A DNA stretch of 64,000 bases, from positions 33,389 to 97,388 of IMG/VR virus record IMGVR_UViG_3300048821_000386; one strand, written 5' to 3'. Under the pieces are notes generated by a model. It saw only the letters and a list, made by a program, of their open reading frames with translations. It did no database searches and had not been told where the DNA came from. This DNA is from a virus. The translations under genes were made by a program, and so were the position numbers. How positions within the stretch are numbered: the first letter of the stretch is position 1; each line of letters begins with the position of its first letter. Of this stretch, positions 17,269-26,442 are shown one piece after another.

Positions 17269-19441
17269 CTACCTCGTCTTCCAATTCCGCTCGAAGAAGC
17301 ACGGAAAGAAGCTCAGGATCAGAAGTTTCAGCAATCACGGACTTCAATGAACTCAGTCCGGCGGCTCGTTCCTGTCTAGTATAGGAATCACCAACTGAAT
17401 CGGTGATTTCGCGCTGGTTGAGTCGCGCAACGATCTCATCGATGATCTGACCGCTTGCTTTGCGCCAGTTCTTATCCACATTGAGACCATCGGCAATCAG
17501 TCGGTCCCGACCTTGCACCAAGCCTTCATAGATATCGCTCATGAGGCTGTCACTGTTCTTGCCTGGGCCCAGCTTCGATCCATGCTGGTTGGCCGGCCGC
17601 ATCTTATTGGCGGTTGCCGCGGCGGTCTGAGTTGTCTTCTTGGCCGTGCCTCCGCGCGGGTGACCGGCGCCGGTACCCTTGCTGGCCCGGCGTGAGCTGG
17701 CATTGGCCACGGCGACCTTCGCCTTGGCAATGACAGGCAGATGTTTCGCCTGCGCTTCGAGACTCTGTTGTTCGTGGCTGGCCTTGACCTCGGACAGCTT
17801 GGCCTGGGCTTCCATCAGCTTCATCTGGGTTCCGGCCAACGCCTTCTGGTTCTTCACATCCTGTTCGCCGATCTCAATGGCCGATGCGGTCTTATACTTC
17901 TGGATCTCGCGTTCAAGGCGAAGCACATGGAGAGCGAAGTGAGTATCGTTCTGCTCCGTCTTGCTCATCGGCTTGAGGTTCATCCGCTTGCGGGCTTCCG
18001 TCTCGGTGAGCAGGTGGGAATTGAAGAGAGCCATCACATGCGTCTCTTCCTTGATCCGATTGTCGAGATCGAGTTCGTGGAATGCCAGCTTGGTGCGCGC
18101 CACGCCCTTCTGCACGGATGTCGAGTAGTTGGCTTCCTGGAACCATTCCTTGAAGATGAACATCCGGATCTGATCGGCCAGCTCGTCGAGGTCGGCCTTG
18201 ATCGAATCCTTCAGGTTCTGCGAGATGTTGTCGGCGGTGGCGCGGGTGGCGTCGGCGCCTTCGCCCATATCGATGGCGCTCATGCCCAGGCCGATGTAGA
18301 CCCGGGACTTGAAGTGCTCCACCAGGGCCTTGAAGTCAAGAGACTTGCCGTTGGCACCAACGGCGGTGACGGTGACGCGCTCATCCGTGACAAACACGCC
18401 CTCTTTGGGCATGTTCTCGATCTGGAAGCGCACCATATCGATCTCGGACTCACCGCCCGGACCATAGGTGCAAGGAGCCTTCTCGTTGCCAACCTGAACG
18501 TGAAACAACGGGAACAGGTGGTTGATGAACAGGAGTTCGATGTTCTCTTCAAGCCGGCGCAAGGCGAAGATGTCATCCCGGACGGCGATGGTGCGCGGCG
18601 TTCCGAAGATGTGACCAGGCTTGACGTCCCACTTCAGGTGGATGATGTCCTCAACCGGGTAATCGATCCACGGAATGCCGTGGTCGAAGATGCGGCGCCA
18701 CTTGCTGATCTTCCCCTTCTCCAGATAAGGGTGCATCGTGTGGGCGGGGATGATCACATAGGCAGCGACTGGGACCCTGCCGCCCTTCTTCTTGCTCACC
18801 GGGGAAGCGTCTTCCTTGCGGATCTTGAGGAGGAAGCAGTTGGAACACAGGAACAGGTTGCGCAGGACGCCCTTGATGAAGCTTTCGAAGCTGCGTTCGG
18901 TGACGAATTCAAACGCATTGATGCGAGTCTGGATGTAATCGGCGTCTTCCTCGCGGTCGCTCATGATCTCGTAGCCCGCGCGCGCGGCGAGCGCCAGCTT
19001 GCGGGCCACGGCCTGCTTGACGTAGACCTCGGTGTCAGAGATGGCGTGCGGTTCGCGCATGTCATACTCCGGCATCAGGATGCCGTTCCACATATAGTAG
19101 GTGCCGATGTAATCGGCTGCCTTGTCGAGCTTGATCTTGTTCAGGTCGCCGTTCAGCATCTTGCCGGCGTCCTCGATCTTCATGCCTTCCATCAGCTTGT
19201 CGCTGATGTTGCGTTCTCCAGTCGACCGTTCAACAGGCTGAAATCCTCTATCGGTATACGAGGCGGTCCTGCGCCCCAGCCCTTTGATGTTGGGCTCGAT
19301 GACCTGGCCGGCGATCGTCCGGCGGATCACAGCGGCTTTGCCAGGCTTGGCCTTGGTGGACGTGCCGTCAACAAAGGCCATAAGCCGTTCCTGCCGGGCC
19401 GCCGCATTGTCCTGAAGAGTGGTGTCTGGTGTGCGTGGCAT
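17225..19441 (-). CDS. Portal protein
   Basis: 738 residues from the ATG at 19441, which overlaps the upstream stop as TAATG; a longer in-frame extension is a shadow of that gene. The protein has the layout of large myoviral portals: an N-terminal arm, a long core with IGTYYMWNGILMPEYDMREP, a VEDIIHLKWDVKPGHIFGTP segment and a LVEHFKSRVYIGLGMSAIDM segment, a coiled-coil region near residue 540, and a Lys/Arg/Ala-rich C-terminal extension. The portal forms the dodecameric DNA gate of the head. It sits two genes downstream of terminase. Confidence 0.85.
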   Translation of the reverse strand: MPRTPDTTLQDNAAARQERLMAFVDGTSTKAKPGKAAVIRRTIAGQVIEPNIKGLGRRTASYTDRGFQPVERSTGERNISDKLMEGMKIEDAGKMLNGDLNKIKLDKAADYIGTYYMWNGILMPEYDMREPHAISDTEVYVKQAVARKLALAARAGYEIMSDREEDADYIQTRINAFEFVTERSFESFIKGVLRNLFLCSNCFLLKIRKEDASPVSKKKGGRVPVAAYVIIPAHTMHPYLEKGKISKWRRIFDHGIPWIDYPVEDIIHLKWDVKPGHIFGTPRTIAVRDDIFALRRLEENIELLFINHLFPLFHVQVGNEKAPCTYGPGGESEIDMVRFQIENMPKEGVFVTDERVTVTAVGANGKSLDFKALVEHFKSRVYIGLGMSAIDMGEGADATRATADNISQNLKDSIKADLDELADQIRMFIFKEWFQEANYSTSVQKGVARTKLAFHELDLDNRIKEETHVMALFNSHLLTETEARKRMNLKPMSKTEQNDTHFALHVLRLEREIQKYKTASAIEIGEQDVKNQKALAGTQMKLMEAQAKLSEVKASHEQQSLEAQAKHLPVIAKAKVAVANASSRRASKGTGAGHPRGGTAKKTTQTAAATANKMRPANQHGSKLGPGKNSDSLMSDIYEGLVQGRDRLIADGLNVDKNWRKASGQIIDEIVARLNQREITDSVGDSYTRQERAAGLSSLKSVIAETSDPELLSVLLRAELEDEVDDAELEYAIAGRAA
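17376..17385 (-). promoter_or_regulatory. CCTATACTAG motif inside the portal gene (copy 3)
   Basis: The minus strand reads GATTCCTATACTAGACAGG, encoding SYTRQ of the portal. It lies 108 bases before the next gene, so it can act as an internal promoter for the protease and capsid genes. Confidence 0.45.
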
Positions 19442-21081
19442 TAGCTCACTGCTCCGATGGTGGGTGCTTGTACAGTCGACGAGGATGCGACGATCAGGTT
19501 CACGCCGCCCTTGGTCAGAACCGTTTGCACGTTGCTGGGCGGTGCGGGGACTGTGGGAGAAACTGCCTGCATCTGGCCGTTGGTGACAACGAAGGAAGTG
19601 CCTGTCGTCGAACTCATGCCGCTGAGGATCTGGCTCACAGCCGCGGTCTGAGTGACAGAGTTTGTGGCGCCTACCGCAGGTTGGCTGCTGTTGTAGGTCA
19701 TCACGGCCTTGGCCAGTTGGGTCAGTGTGTTCAGGGCCTGAGTGCTGGCGATGATGTCCATCTGGGTGTTCATGTCGCCGGTCCGGCGATTCAACAGCTT
19801 CTGGAACGATTCCTGAAGCACCATGACCCGGTTGCTGACTGTCGTGTTTGCCCAATCGAGGTGGGTAGCCAACGTCATCAGGCCGGGTGTCATTGGACCC
19901 GCCCCGGGAACCTGGAAAGTGCTCGCCGGCACCAGCGCAGACGAACTGACCGGCGCTGTCGGCAGGCCGCTGTTGTAGGCCAGAGAACAACCCTTGAGTC
20001 CGCCGGTGGTGTTGACGAAGCTCTGTCTTGCCCCGTTGACCACCACGTTGGCCATGGCCGCGGCTGCCTGGATCTGCGAGACCATCTGGCCAATATTGGA
20101 TGTGCTGCCTTTGAGGGGCTGCACCGCGGTCTGCATGAAACGGTCGGCCATGATGACCATCCCGGCCGCTTCAGCGATGAGTTGAACGAACACCGTGCCA
20201 GTCATCCCGTTGACGATCGAGTCCAGGCGAGGCCCTTGTGAGAAGCCTTGAAGTGCCTGCAACATCGGGATCATCCTCACCAGATTGGTGGGAGGTTCCA
20301 GGAAGAACTGGTTCAGGACATTATTGACGTCCTGAGCGACAACTCCTACACCCGCAGTCAGTTGGTAGACCGACGCATAGGAACTTTGGAAGGAGTCGAG
20401 CGAGCTGTTCATGGTGCTCGCCAGCGCCGGCGAAACGTCCTGTCCCAGAATCGAGATCTGGTTTGGATTGTTGATGGCGATCGAAGGGGTTCCCGGCGAT
20501 GCAATGACCGGATACTGTGACAGTTGGGCTGTCATGTTGTTGAAGAGGACCGCGTCCCCTTTCAATGGGCCCAGAAGCAGAGCGGTCTGGTATTGGGATT
20601 GTCCGCTGTTGACCAGGCCGCTTTCGATGGCTTGGTTGATTTGAGTGACGGCCGACGCCTGAAACGGATTCGTCTCGTAGGCAGTGCCGGTTCCCAGGCC
20701 CGATTCGATCTGCAATGCCGTCATCTTGGCATCGAGCATCCGGTTGTACATACTGACGGTAAGCGAGGTCGGCACCGGCAGGTTTGAATAGATCGTTTGC
20801 AGTGCCCGCGCGGTCTCCGGATCCACGGAAGGATCGAACTCGATGCCCAGCCCCGTGCTCATTGCAAGGATCACCTGCTGCAGGTACTGATTGGTGTCCA
20901 ACAGGTCTGCCAGTCTGGCGATCAGCTTTCCGGCGGCCGACGCGCTCGCCGTGGCATTCCCGGAATTCGCCAGGCTGCCACCTGTGGCCAGACTCACAGG
21001 CACAGCAGCCTGTGCGGCGGGAATCGCCGCCGAGACGGTGGGCGGAGGGGTGTACTTGAACTGGATCGACTCGAAGGCCAT
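19441..21081 (-). CDS. Unrecognised helical structural protein between terminase and portal
   Basis: A 546-residue protein coupled by TAATG to both neighbours. It is rich in Ala, Ser, Gln and Thr and largely helical (LIARLADLLDTNQYLQQVIL), without charged clusters or membrane segments. The location in a strictly coupled terminase-portal operon suggests a head, packaging or ejection component. No family is recognised. Confidence 0.65.
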   Translation of the reverse strand: MAFESIQFKYTPPPTVSAAIPAAQAAVPVSLATGGSLANSGNATASASAAGKLIARLADLLDTNQYLQQVILAMSTGLGIEFDPSVDPETARALQTIYSNLPVPTSLTVSMYNRMLDAKMTALQIESGLGTGTAYETNPFQASAVTQINQAIESGLVNSGQSQYQTALLLGPLKGDAVLFNNMTAQLSQYPVIASPGTPSIAINNPNQISILGQDVSPALASTMNSSLDSFQSSYASVYQLTAGVGVVAQDVNNVLNQFFLEPPTNLVRMIPMLQALQGFSQGPRLDSIVNGMTGTVFVQLIAEAAGMVIMADRFMQTAVQPLKGSTSNIGQMVSQIQAAAAMANVVVNGARQSFVNTTGGLKGCSLAYNSGLPTAPVSSSALVPASTFQVPGAGPMTPGLMTLATHLDWANTTVSNRVMVLQESFQKLLNRRTGDMNTQMDIIASTQALNTLTQLAKAVMTYNSSQPAVGATNSVTQTAAVSQILSGMSSTTGTSFVVTNGQMQAVSPTVPAPPSNVQTVLTKGGVNLIVASSSTVQAPTIGAVS

Positions 21082-21500
21082 TAAGAACTCGGAAGATTGT
21101 TGGCAACGACTGCGCTGCCGGTTGAATCGGAAAGGTCGTCGGGATTGACCGCGAAGGTCTGCTGGAAACCGACCAGTTGCTGGAAGGCATTGCCGACCGT
21201 TCCCATCGAATCCGTCGTATAGAGGTTCTTCTGCACATCCAGGTTGAGGGGCACTCTGGGCTGGATGAGCTGCCAGGCAATCTGCAGGATGTCGGCGGCG
21301 CTCGAATAGGTCGTCATCTCGTCGAAGAAGTCCTGCAACCCGAGGAATCCTCCCTTCAACCAGCTCAGTTGGCCGTTGTAGCCCAACTGCTGGAGGAACG
21401 GGAACTTGGACAACTTCTCAATGACCGAGACCGCGATCGGCATGTCGTAACTGGCTGCCACACTCGCCGCGATGTTGTCCTGGGGATCTCCGTTGGCCAT
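21081..21500 (-). CDS. Small protein coupled to terminase
   Basis: A 139-residue protein (MANGDPQDNIAASVAASYDM...). Its ATG overlaps the terminase stop and its stop overlaps the next ATG (TAATG at both ends). It is mostly helical and slightly acidic, with no motif. A packaging or head-assembly role is inferred only from coupling. Confidence 0.65.
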   Translation of the reverse strand: MANGDPQDNIAASVAASYDMPIAVSVIEKLSKFPFLQQLGYNGQLSWLKGGFLGLQDFFDEMTTYSSAADILQIAWQLIQPRVPLNLDVQKNLYTTDSMGTVGNAFQQLVGFQQTFAVNPDDLSDSTGSAVVANNLPSS

Positions 21501-23608
21501 TAACCACCACCAAAACGACGTCCGGCACTGCCAAATCCAGGCCGGGTTGAATTCTGAAAGAAGCTGGTGCGGGAAGGAACGCGACCATTGCCGGCGGACC
21601 CAGGTGAGTTGACAGGTGCCACGGTGTAGCTCTGTCTCGCCATGTGGAGCAAACGGTACTGCTCCTGCAGGTTGCTTTCTGGTTTGGTTCGCGCAGGAAC
21701 ACCGGAGGTCTCGCGTTTGAGTTCACGCATCCTCTCGGTGGCAGCCGGGGCTGGCGGCCCTGGTGCCTGGACAGGTGACGCCGCCTGCTGGCTAATTACA
21801 GTGGACGGCAATCCCCAGCCTGACACATGGGCGATTTGTATCAAACGCCTGACGGTTTCCTTGGTGTGCCAGAGACCGTAGTTCAATTCGATTCCCAGCA
21901 TCGACAACATGAAAGCATCGAGATCGTGATCGCCGGAGTCGGCATCAGTCGAGTAGGTGTCGGCAGCTCCGCCCTTGGTCCAGGTCTTGACCCGGAAGCC
22001 ACGAAGCTGTTCTTCGAGCAGTGCATACTCGCGCGAAACCTCCACCAACTCCATCTCGAAGGCCATGACCACGCCCTCGACCATGAACGGCTTGGTGCGC
22101 CGTTTGAGAATGTCGTCCTTGGGGTTGGGCAGGTACTTCGAGTCAGGGTCCCGGTTGGGAACCAGAGCGTTGGTCTCCAGCTTGGCGCCGAAGTCGACGA
22201 CGTTGATGTACTTCAGCTTCGCGGTGTCCGAATCGAATGTGCCGGCCTGAACGCCGATGTCCTTGATGAGTTCGTCCTGAACGAAGCCGAAGCCGGCATC
22301 GACGTACACATAGTCGCAGTGCCAGAGCTTGTTCAGCTCCACGATCCTGTTGAAGGACTTCTTGGTCGTTGCCTTGTCGTCGTCGATCGCTTCGTGGTGA
22401 ACCACGCGCCGTTTGCGGGTGGTGGGGTCGTATTGGGTGACCACAATCCGGGTGCCGGTGCCCTTGCCGTTCCAGTCGATCCCCATCACATGCCGCTTGT
22501 TCGGGTCATAGATGAGAGTCTTGAGGCTGTAGGGCTTCATGGCCCAGTCAACGAAGGCAGACTTGAACACGCCGGCGGTGGGATCGCCGAACTCGGCCAG
22601 CCACTCGTGACGATACTTCTCGAGGGTCTGGGCCTCGGCCAAACAGACTTCCTCGTTCAGCTGATCGGTCCCCCAGTTCGGGTGATCCATGATCGGGTGG
22701 AAGAACTCTTTGTAGTCCGGCAGCTTGTTGCACATCTGCCAGAACATCCCGCGCAGGCCGGTCGGGGTCGAAGAGCCGTGGAAGGTGATGTTCTTGAACC
22801 GACGCATCAGCGGCATGATGGCCTGGTAATCCTTGTCCGCCAGGTAGTCCTGCTCCTCCAGCCGGATACGCCGCGGGGATTGGCTACGGACGGAATCTGC
22901 GCCCTTGCCGGACTTCGATCCGGCCGTGAAGATCTTGATGACCGATCCGTTGCCGAACCGCATGTAGTAATAAGGTTGCTGCTTCTTCGAGATCAGGAAG
23001 TCGTTGCCGCCAAGCGCCGGCGAGTTCTCGATCTGGAAGACGATCTCATCCCACCACAGCTGGGCTTGCGCCTGGGAAGGCGCCACCACCATGACTTCGG
23101 TGTTCTTGTTGATGCTGATGAAGTGGAGTTCTTCGATGACGCCGCAGAGGGTCTTGCCCAGGCCACGGCCCCACCTGTCGACCTTGCGCGGGGAAGTGCA
23201 GCGGAGCGCCTCTTCCTGGTATACGCGCGGCGCGCAAGGCTCGATGTTGCCCTGATCGTCGCGCAGAACCATATACCTGGTGGACCAGAACGCCGGATCG
23301 TAGATCTCACGGATCTCGTCCAGCTCCATGTCATCCCCACGGGTGTGCAGGTCAGCCTGCATCGCCTCGTAATCGGGAATGTCATAGACGCCGAAGCACT
23401 TGATTCCGAATGCTTTGCCAGGATGCTTCTGCTTGTAGCCTGCGACACAGTCCTGGCACTGCTTACAGCCCAAGATCCGGCGCAGGACTCCCTCCTGGTC
23501 GGTGCCTGCAGCTTCGAAATCTCGTTTGATGGTGTTGGCAAAGAAGGTCTGATCATCCGGCGTGAGGCCGGCAACCAGATCCGCCAACGGAACGAATCCG
23601 GTACTCAA
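21500..23608 (-). CDS. Terminase large subunit
   Basis: About 702 residues. I place the start at a TTG at 23608 because AAGGA lies seven bases before it and the longer frame overlaps the preceding gene. An N-terminal Cys-rich patch (CKQCQDC, later KCFGVYD) precedes the ATPase. The Walker A is WGRGLGKT (near residue 145), followed by an acidic IRLEEQDYL segment and a coupling STPTG motif. The nuclease domain shows MGIDWNGKGTGTR, VDAGFG and DHDLDAFM, carrying the metal-binding Asp residues. It cuts and pumps phage DNA into the portal. Confidence 0.92.
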   Translation of the reverse strand: MSTGFVPLADLVAGLTPDDQTFFANTIKRDFEAAGTDQEGVLRRILGCKQCQDCVAGYKQKHPGKAFGIKCFGVYDIPDYEAMQADLHTRGDDMELDEIREIYDPAFWSTRYMVLRDDQGNIEPCAPRVYQEEALRCTSPRKVDRWGRGLGKTLCGVIEELHFISINKNTEVMVVAPSQAQAQLWWDEIVFQIENSPALGGNDFLISKKQQPYYYMRFGNGSVIKIFTAGSKSGKGADSVRSQSPRRIRLEEQDYLADKDYQAIMPLMRRFKNITFHGSSTPTGLRGMFWQMCNKLPDYKEFFHPIMDHPNWGTDQLNEEVCLAEAQTLEKYRHEWLAEFGDPTAGVFKSAFVDWAMKPYSLKTLIYDPNKRHVMGIDWNGKGTGTRIVVTQYDPTTRKRRVVHHEAIDDDKATTKKSFNRIVELNKLWHCDYVYVDAGFGFVQDELIKDIGVQAGTFDSDTAKLKYINVVDFGAKLETNALVPNRDPDSKYLPNPKDDILKRRTKPFMVEGVVMAFEMELVEVSREYALLEEQLRGFRVKTWTKGGAADTYSTDADSGDHDLDAFMLSMLGIELNYGLWHTKETVRRLIQIAHVSGWGLPSTVISQQAASPVQAPGPPAPAATERMRELKRETSGVPARTKPESNLQEQYRLLHMARQSYTVAPVNSPGSAGNGRVPSRTSFFQNSTRPGFGSAGRRFGGG

Positions 23609-23699
23609 GTGGAATTCCTTGGAGAGATCCGCTGATTTGCCAGGCTGGCTCAGCGGACGAAGCCTTTGTAGGGTGCCTACTCTGGGTAAACACCAACTC

Positions 23700-24152
23700 T
23701 TAGCCGGTGCGGCGAACCGAGAGGGTGATGGAGCCGGCGCCGTCGTAGTTCGAGACCTGAAAGACCAGGGAACCACCGCCGATGAGCTTGCGCTGCTCGG
23801 CAAAGCCGGCATACAGGTTGCCGCTGTTGAGAGTCGACACATTGTTCCAGGTGGCGACGACTGTTTCGCCGTCCGCGAGGAAGACCGTGATCGTGCAGCT
23901 TGTGTGCAGATCGCTGAAGGTCGCATCCAACTCGATTGCGTTGGCGGCAACGTCGATCAGCCCCGAAGTTGCATTTGCCGTGATGGCCGTGAACACGGGA
24001 AGGCCTGACTCGAATTGGGTGGGCAGATCACCCACGCCGAAGCCGGCAAGGTTCCCGCCGTAAACAGGATGGGGTGTATTCAACACAGCACGCGGGTAGT
24101 TCAGGTACGAACAGCCGGGAGCCGGGTTGGGAATGGTGACGGGAGATCCCAT
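23700..24152 (-). CDS. Unrecognised beta-rich protein upstream of terminase
   Basis: A 150-residue protein (MGSPVTIPNPAPGCSYLNYP...), beta-rich with a C-terminal strand pattern (SLVFQVSNYDGAGSITLSV) suggesting a beta-sandwich like decoration or tail accessory proteins. No membrane segment. A 91-base gap separates it from the terminase start. Confidence 0.6.
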   Translation of the reverse strand: MGSPVTIPNPAPGCSYLNYPRAVLNTPHPVYGGNLAGFGVGDLPTQFESGLPVFTAITANATSGLIDVAANAIELDATFSDLHTSCTITVFLADGETVVATWNNVSTLNSGNLYAGFAEQRKLIGGGSLVFQVSNYDGAGSITLSVRRTG

Positions 24153-24185
24153 GAGGCACTCACTTTCCGAAGGTTGAAGGTTGGG

Positions 24186-24461
24186 TTAGACGCGCTTCGC
24201 AAGGGCACGAGCTCCGAGCACAGAACCTGCTCCGAGGACACCGAGGGTTGCGCCGATCCGGGCGGACCGGGCCTTATCCTGGTTTCCGCCGTATGCCCAG
24301 TTCTTGTAGGCGCCGCCGACCCCGCCGGCAATGCCGGCACCGGCGACGATACCTGTGCCAATCGCGGCATTCCTTGCAATTCCAGGTTGTGACACCCGGC
24401 CAGCCGTCCATTTGGCTGCCGAGCTGAGAGAACTCCAAATTGCATTGAGTGGGTTGTTCAC
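24186..24461 (-). CDS. Small Gly/Ala-rich membrane-like protein (MNNP family, copy 1)
   Basis: 91 residues with a GTG start (GGAG five bases before). It begins MNNPLNAIWSSL and carries a hydrophobic Gly-zipper segment (GTGIVAGAGIAGGVGGAYK). A second protein at 25701-25949 begins MNNPFNPIMSTL and has a similar layout, so they are probably paralogs. Both lie in a group of four Ala/Gly-rich proteins before terminase. They could be internal virion proteins that insert in the host membrane; this is inference. Confidence 0.6.
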   Translation of the reverse strand: MNNPLNAIWSSLSSAAKWTAGRVSQPGIARNAAIGTGIVAGAGIAGGVGGAYKNWAYGGNQDKARSARIGATLGVLGAGSVLGARALAKRV

Positions 24462-24471
24462 TTTGTCTCCA

Positions 24472-25005
24472 TTACCGGTGAAGGAAGTAGGCCTCTTGGC
24501 CCAGGTAACGGCGGGCCGCCGAAGTGGCGCCGCTCATCTCATAGAAAGCCTGCATACGCAGGCGCTGGGCCGTCTCCGTGTCGGTGTAGTGCCCACCAAA
24601 CTCCAGATGGCGGATCTGCCGACCAAGGTCAGTCACGGCGCGCACAGTGTTTCGGGCTCCCGCTCCGATTGCCGCATCCGGATAGAGGGACGCCAGCCAT
24701 GCGAGAGTCCCAATCCCAGGTATAGAAATGCCAATTGCAGCCGCCGCAGTTGAAATCCCCATTGCCATTGCCCCTTGGAGGACCGGAGCAACTGCTACAC
24801 CTGCTCCGATCCCCAAAGTCGTCGGAACGATCTCGCCACGCTGGGCAGAAGACATTTCCTGAGCCATTGATTGGACATCGAGGGTAGAGCCAGGAAGTCC
24901 TACAGAAAGAGCGGCTCTTTTCCAATAAGGCGCTGGGATCGATCCAATGAACTGGACGGTGTTGGTGAAGTTGCTCTGCGCAGACTGAGTGAGCGTCGCC
25001 AGCAT
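24472..25005 (-). CDS. Ala/Gly-rich helical protein with hydrophobic centre
   Basis: A 177-residue protein coupled by TAATG to the gene before it. Residues 62-110 form long hydrophobic, Gly-rich helices (LGIGAGVAVAPVLQGAMAMG). The C-terminal half is polar and helical, ending in YLGQEAYFLHR. It may belong to the same membrane-active or internal head group as its neighbours. No family is recognised. Confidence 0.6.
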   Translation of the reverse strand: MLATLTQSAQSNFTNTVQFIGSIPAPYWKRAALSVGLPGSTLDVQSMAQEMSSAQRGEIVPTTLGIGAGVAVAPVLQGAMAMGISTAAAAIGISIPGIGTLAWLASLYPDAAIGAGARNTVRAVTDLGRQIRHLEFGGHYTDTETAQRLRMQAFYEMSGATSAARRYLGQEAYFLHR

Positions 25006-25679
25006 TAGTGCCGCCTTGAATGGAGACCAAAGACCACGTCTCCTGTGGCATTCATCGAACTCATACGCCGGCGCACGCCGGGCTCAGTCTCGTATCCTCC
25101 GGAACCGTCACTGACGGCGTGATCCTCGGCGGCATAGGAATCTTCGTGCGTAAAGGCGCGCGTCGCAGTACCGGCTCCAATGGCAGCGGCCGCCACAAGG
25201 GCAGCCTTCGCATACCAGGGAGATCCGCCCCAGAGTTTCGTTGCTCCGCGGGCAGCCAGAGTCGTTACGCCCCCGATGGCCGCGCCGGCGGCGGCTCCTC
25301 TGACGGGGTCGTCACTCAACTTGGAACCGATCAGGCCCCCAGCGACCGCGCCGAAGCCTGCCATGGTGAGAGGGTGACTCAGCATCCCGGTGAGCCCTTT
25401 GGTCTGAAAGGCACGGCTTATGGACCGGGTGGCACTCTCGCCGATGCCTCTGGCCGTTCCCCAGGCTGCGGGAGCCAGGATGTCACGGCTCTTCCACGCG
25501 AACGCTCCGACGCCGGCGGCCACGGCGGCCGTAGCCCCGCCTTGAACAATCGAGAATCCAAGCCGCTCAGGAGCAGGATCATCCTGAGCAGCGGCACTGG
25601 CGCGCGAAAAGCCGAATGCTCCGCCAAGAACTGCGGAGCCGGACATGACGGCGAGTGTTGCTGGAGCAAATCTGGGCAA
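25005..25679 (-). CDS. Ala/Gly-rich protein with glycine-zipper segments
   Basis: A 224-residue protein. A TTG at 25679 is preceded by AAGG and is the likely start; an ATG 33 bases further in is an alternative. Several glycine-zipper stretches are visible (GFGAVAGGLIGSKLSDDPVR, then GAAAGAAIGGVTTLAARG), as in proteins that oligomerise in membranes. The C-terminus is polar. It is part of the four-gene group before terminase; the function is unknown. Confidence 0.6.
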   Translation of the reverse strand: MPRFAPATLAVMSGSAVLGGAFGFSRASAAAQDDPAPERLGFSIVQGGATAAVAAGVGAFAWKSRDILAPAAWGTARGIGESATRSISRAFQTKGLTGMLSHPLTMAGFGAVAGGLIGSKLSDDPVRGAAAGAAIGGVTTLAARGATKLWGGSPWYAKAALVAAAAIGAGTATRAFTHEDSYAAEDHAVSDGSGGYETEPGVRRRMSSMNATGDVVFGLHSRRH

Positions 25680-25700
25680 GTAGCCTTCCGAATCTATTGG

Positions 25701-25949
25701 TTACGCTGCAGCCCGGAGAGCGCGTTGGGCCCATATAGAGAAGCCAGCAGCACCCACAGCGCCGGCTGCACCTCCGTACAGTGCCCCTCTTCCCATGGCA
25801 CTGACTTTGTGGTTCTTCCGTCCGACGATGGCGCCCACCGCTGCGGAGCCGGCAGCAAACTGAGCACCTCCAGAAGCCGCGGCAAACCCGGCAGCTCGCC
25901 AGTTCGTTGCCCTCAGTGTGCTCATGATCGGATTGAAGGGATTGTTCAC
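25701..25949 (-). CDS. Small Gly/Ala-rich membrane-like protein (MNNP family, copy 2)
   Basis: 82 residues from a GTG start with AGGAG six bases before it. MNNPFNPIMSTL matches the start of the protein at 24186-24461, and both continue into Ala/Gly-rich hydrophobic segments with a short basic patch (VGRKNHKVSAMGRG). It is the first gene of the virion/packaging block, 20 bases after a CCTATACTAG motif. Confidence 0.6.
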   Translation of the reverse strand: MNNPFNPIMSTLRATNWRAAGFAAASGGAQFAAGSAAVGAIVGRKNHKVSAMGRGALYGGAAGAVGAAGFSIWAQRALRAAA

Positions 25950-25969
25950 TTCGGACTCCTGGAAGCTGT

Positions 25970-25979
25970 CTAGTATAGG
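25970..25979 (-). promoter_or_regulatory. CCTATACTAG motif, candidate promoter of the packaging block (copy 4)
   Basis: The minus strand reads ACCCTATACTAGACAGC, 21 bases upstream of the first gene of the long minus-strand virion block. Confidence 0.5.
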
Positions 25980-26041
25980 GTTCTGTTGGCGAATCCCCGA
26001 AGCGGCTTCTGCAAATCAAAACAAACGCCGTTTTACCGGCG

Positions 26042-26251
26042 TTGCGAAGCAGCAACCGTGATCAAGACGTTCCTGAATGGGTGACTTGGGCTGTTTTGCA
26101 CGGCGCATACGACGCGCAAATCTTCACCAACGACCGCGAGAAGCTGGGAGCGGCGCTGGGGCATGATGTCTCGCACAGCAGCGCCCATGTGCCGGAGATG
26201 AAGCTGGAACAGAAGCAGGAGCAGAGCTTCGATTTTGGCTTGGGTCTCTAG
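26042..26251 (+). pseudogene. Possible C-terminal fragment of an unidentified gene
   Basis: A plus-strand frame encodes WVTWAVLHGAYDAQIFTNDR and then a Glu/Gln/Lys-rich end (MKLEQKQEQSFDFGLGL). It has protein-like composition but no ribosome binding site or convincing start. The phage block ends just to its left and host-like genes begin just to its right, so it may be the stump of a gene cut by the junction. The source family is not recognised. Confidence 0.3.
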
Positions 26252-26442
26252 TGAAACGGTTTGGGCTTAGAACCCCTTGCTGTGGTCGTGCCTGAAGTGC
26301 CAGTAACGGGGGCTGTTCCGTTGCTTCCCGGACCCCAATACCGCGCGCTTGCAGGTGTATCATTTTCGCAAGCCACTTTCAGGATGACTGGTCCCGTGCT
26401 GGCAGTTCGTCGGGCTGATGTGTGACAGGAAAGGGTAAGGTC

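Noticed and set aside
23609-23950. N-terminal extension of the terminase
   Set aside because: It overlaps the well-formed gene at 23700-24152 in another frame and reads as Ser/Arg-rich shadow; a TTG with AAGGA explains the start better.
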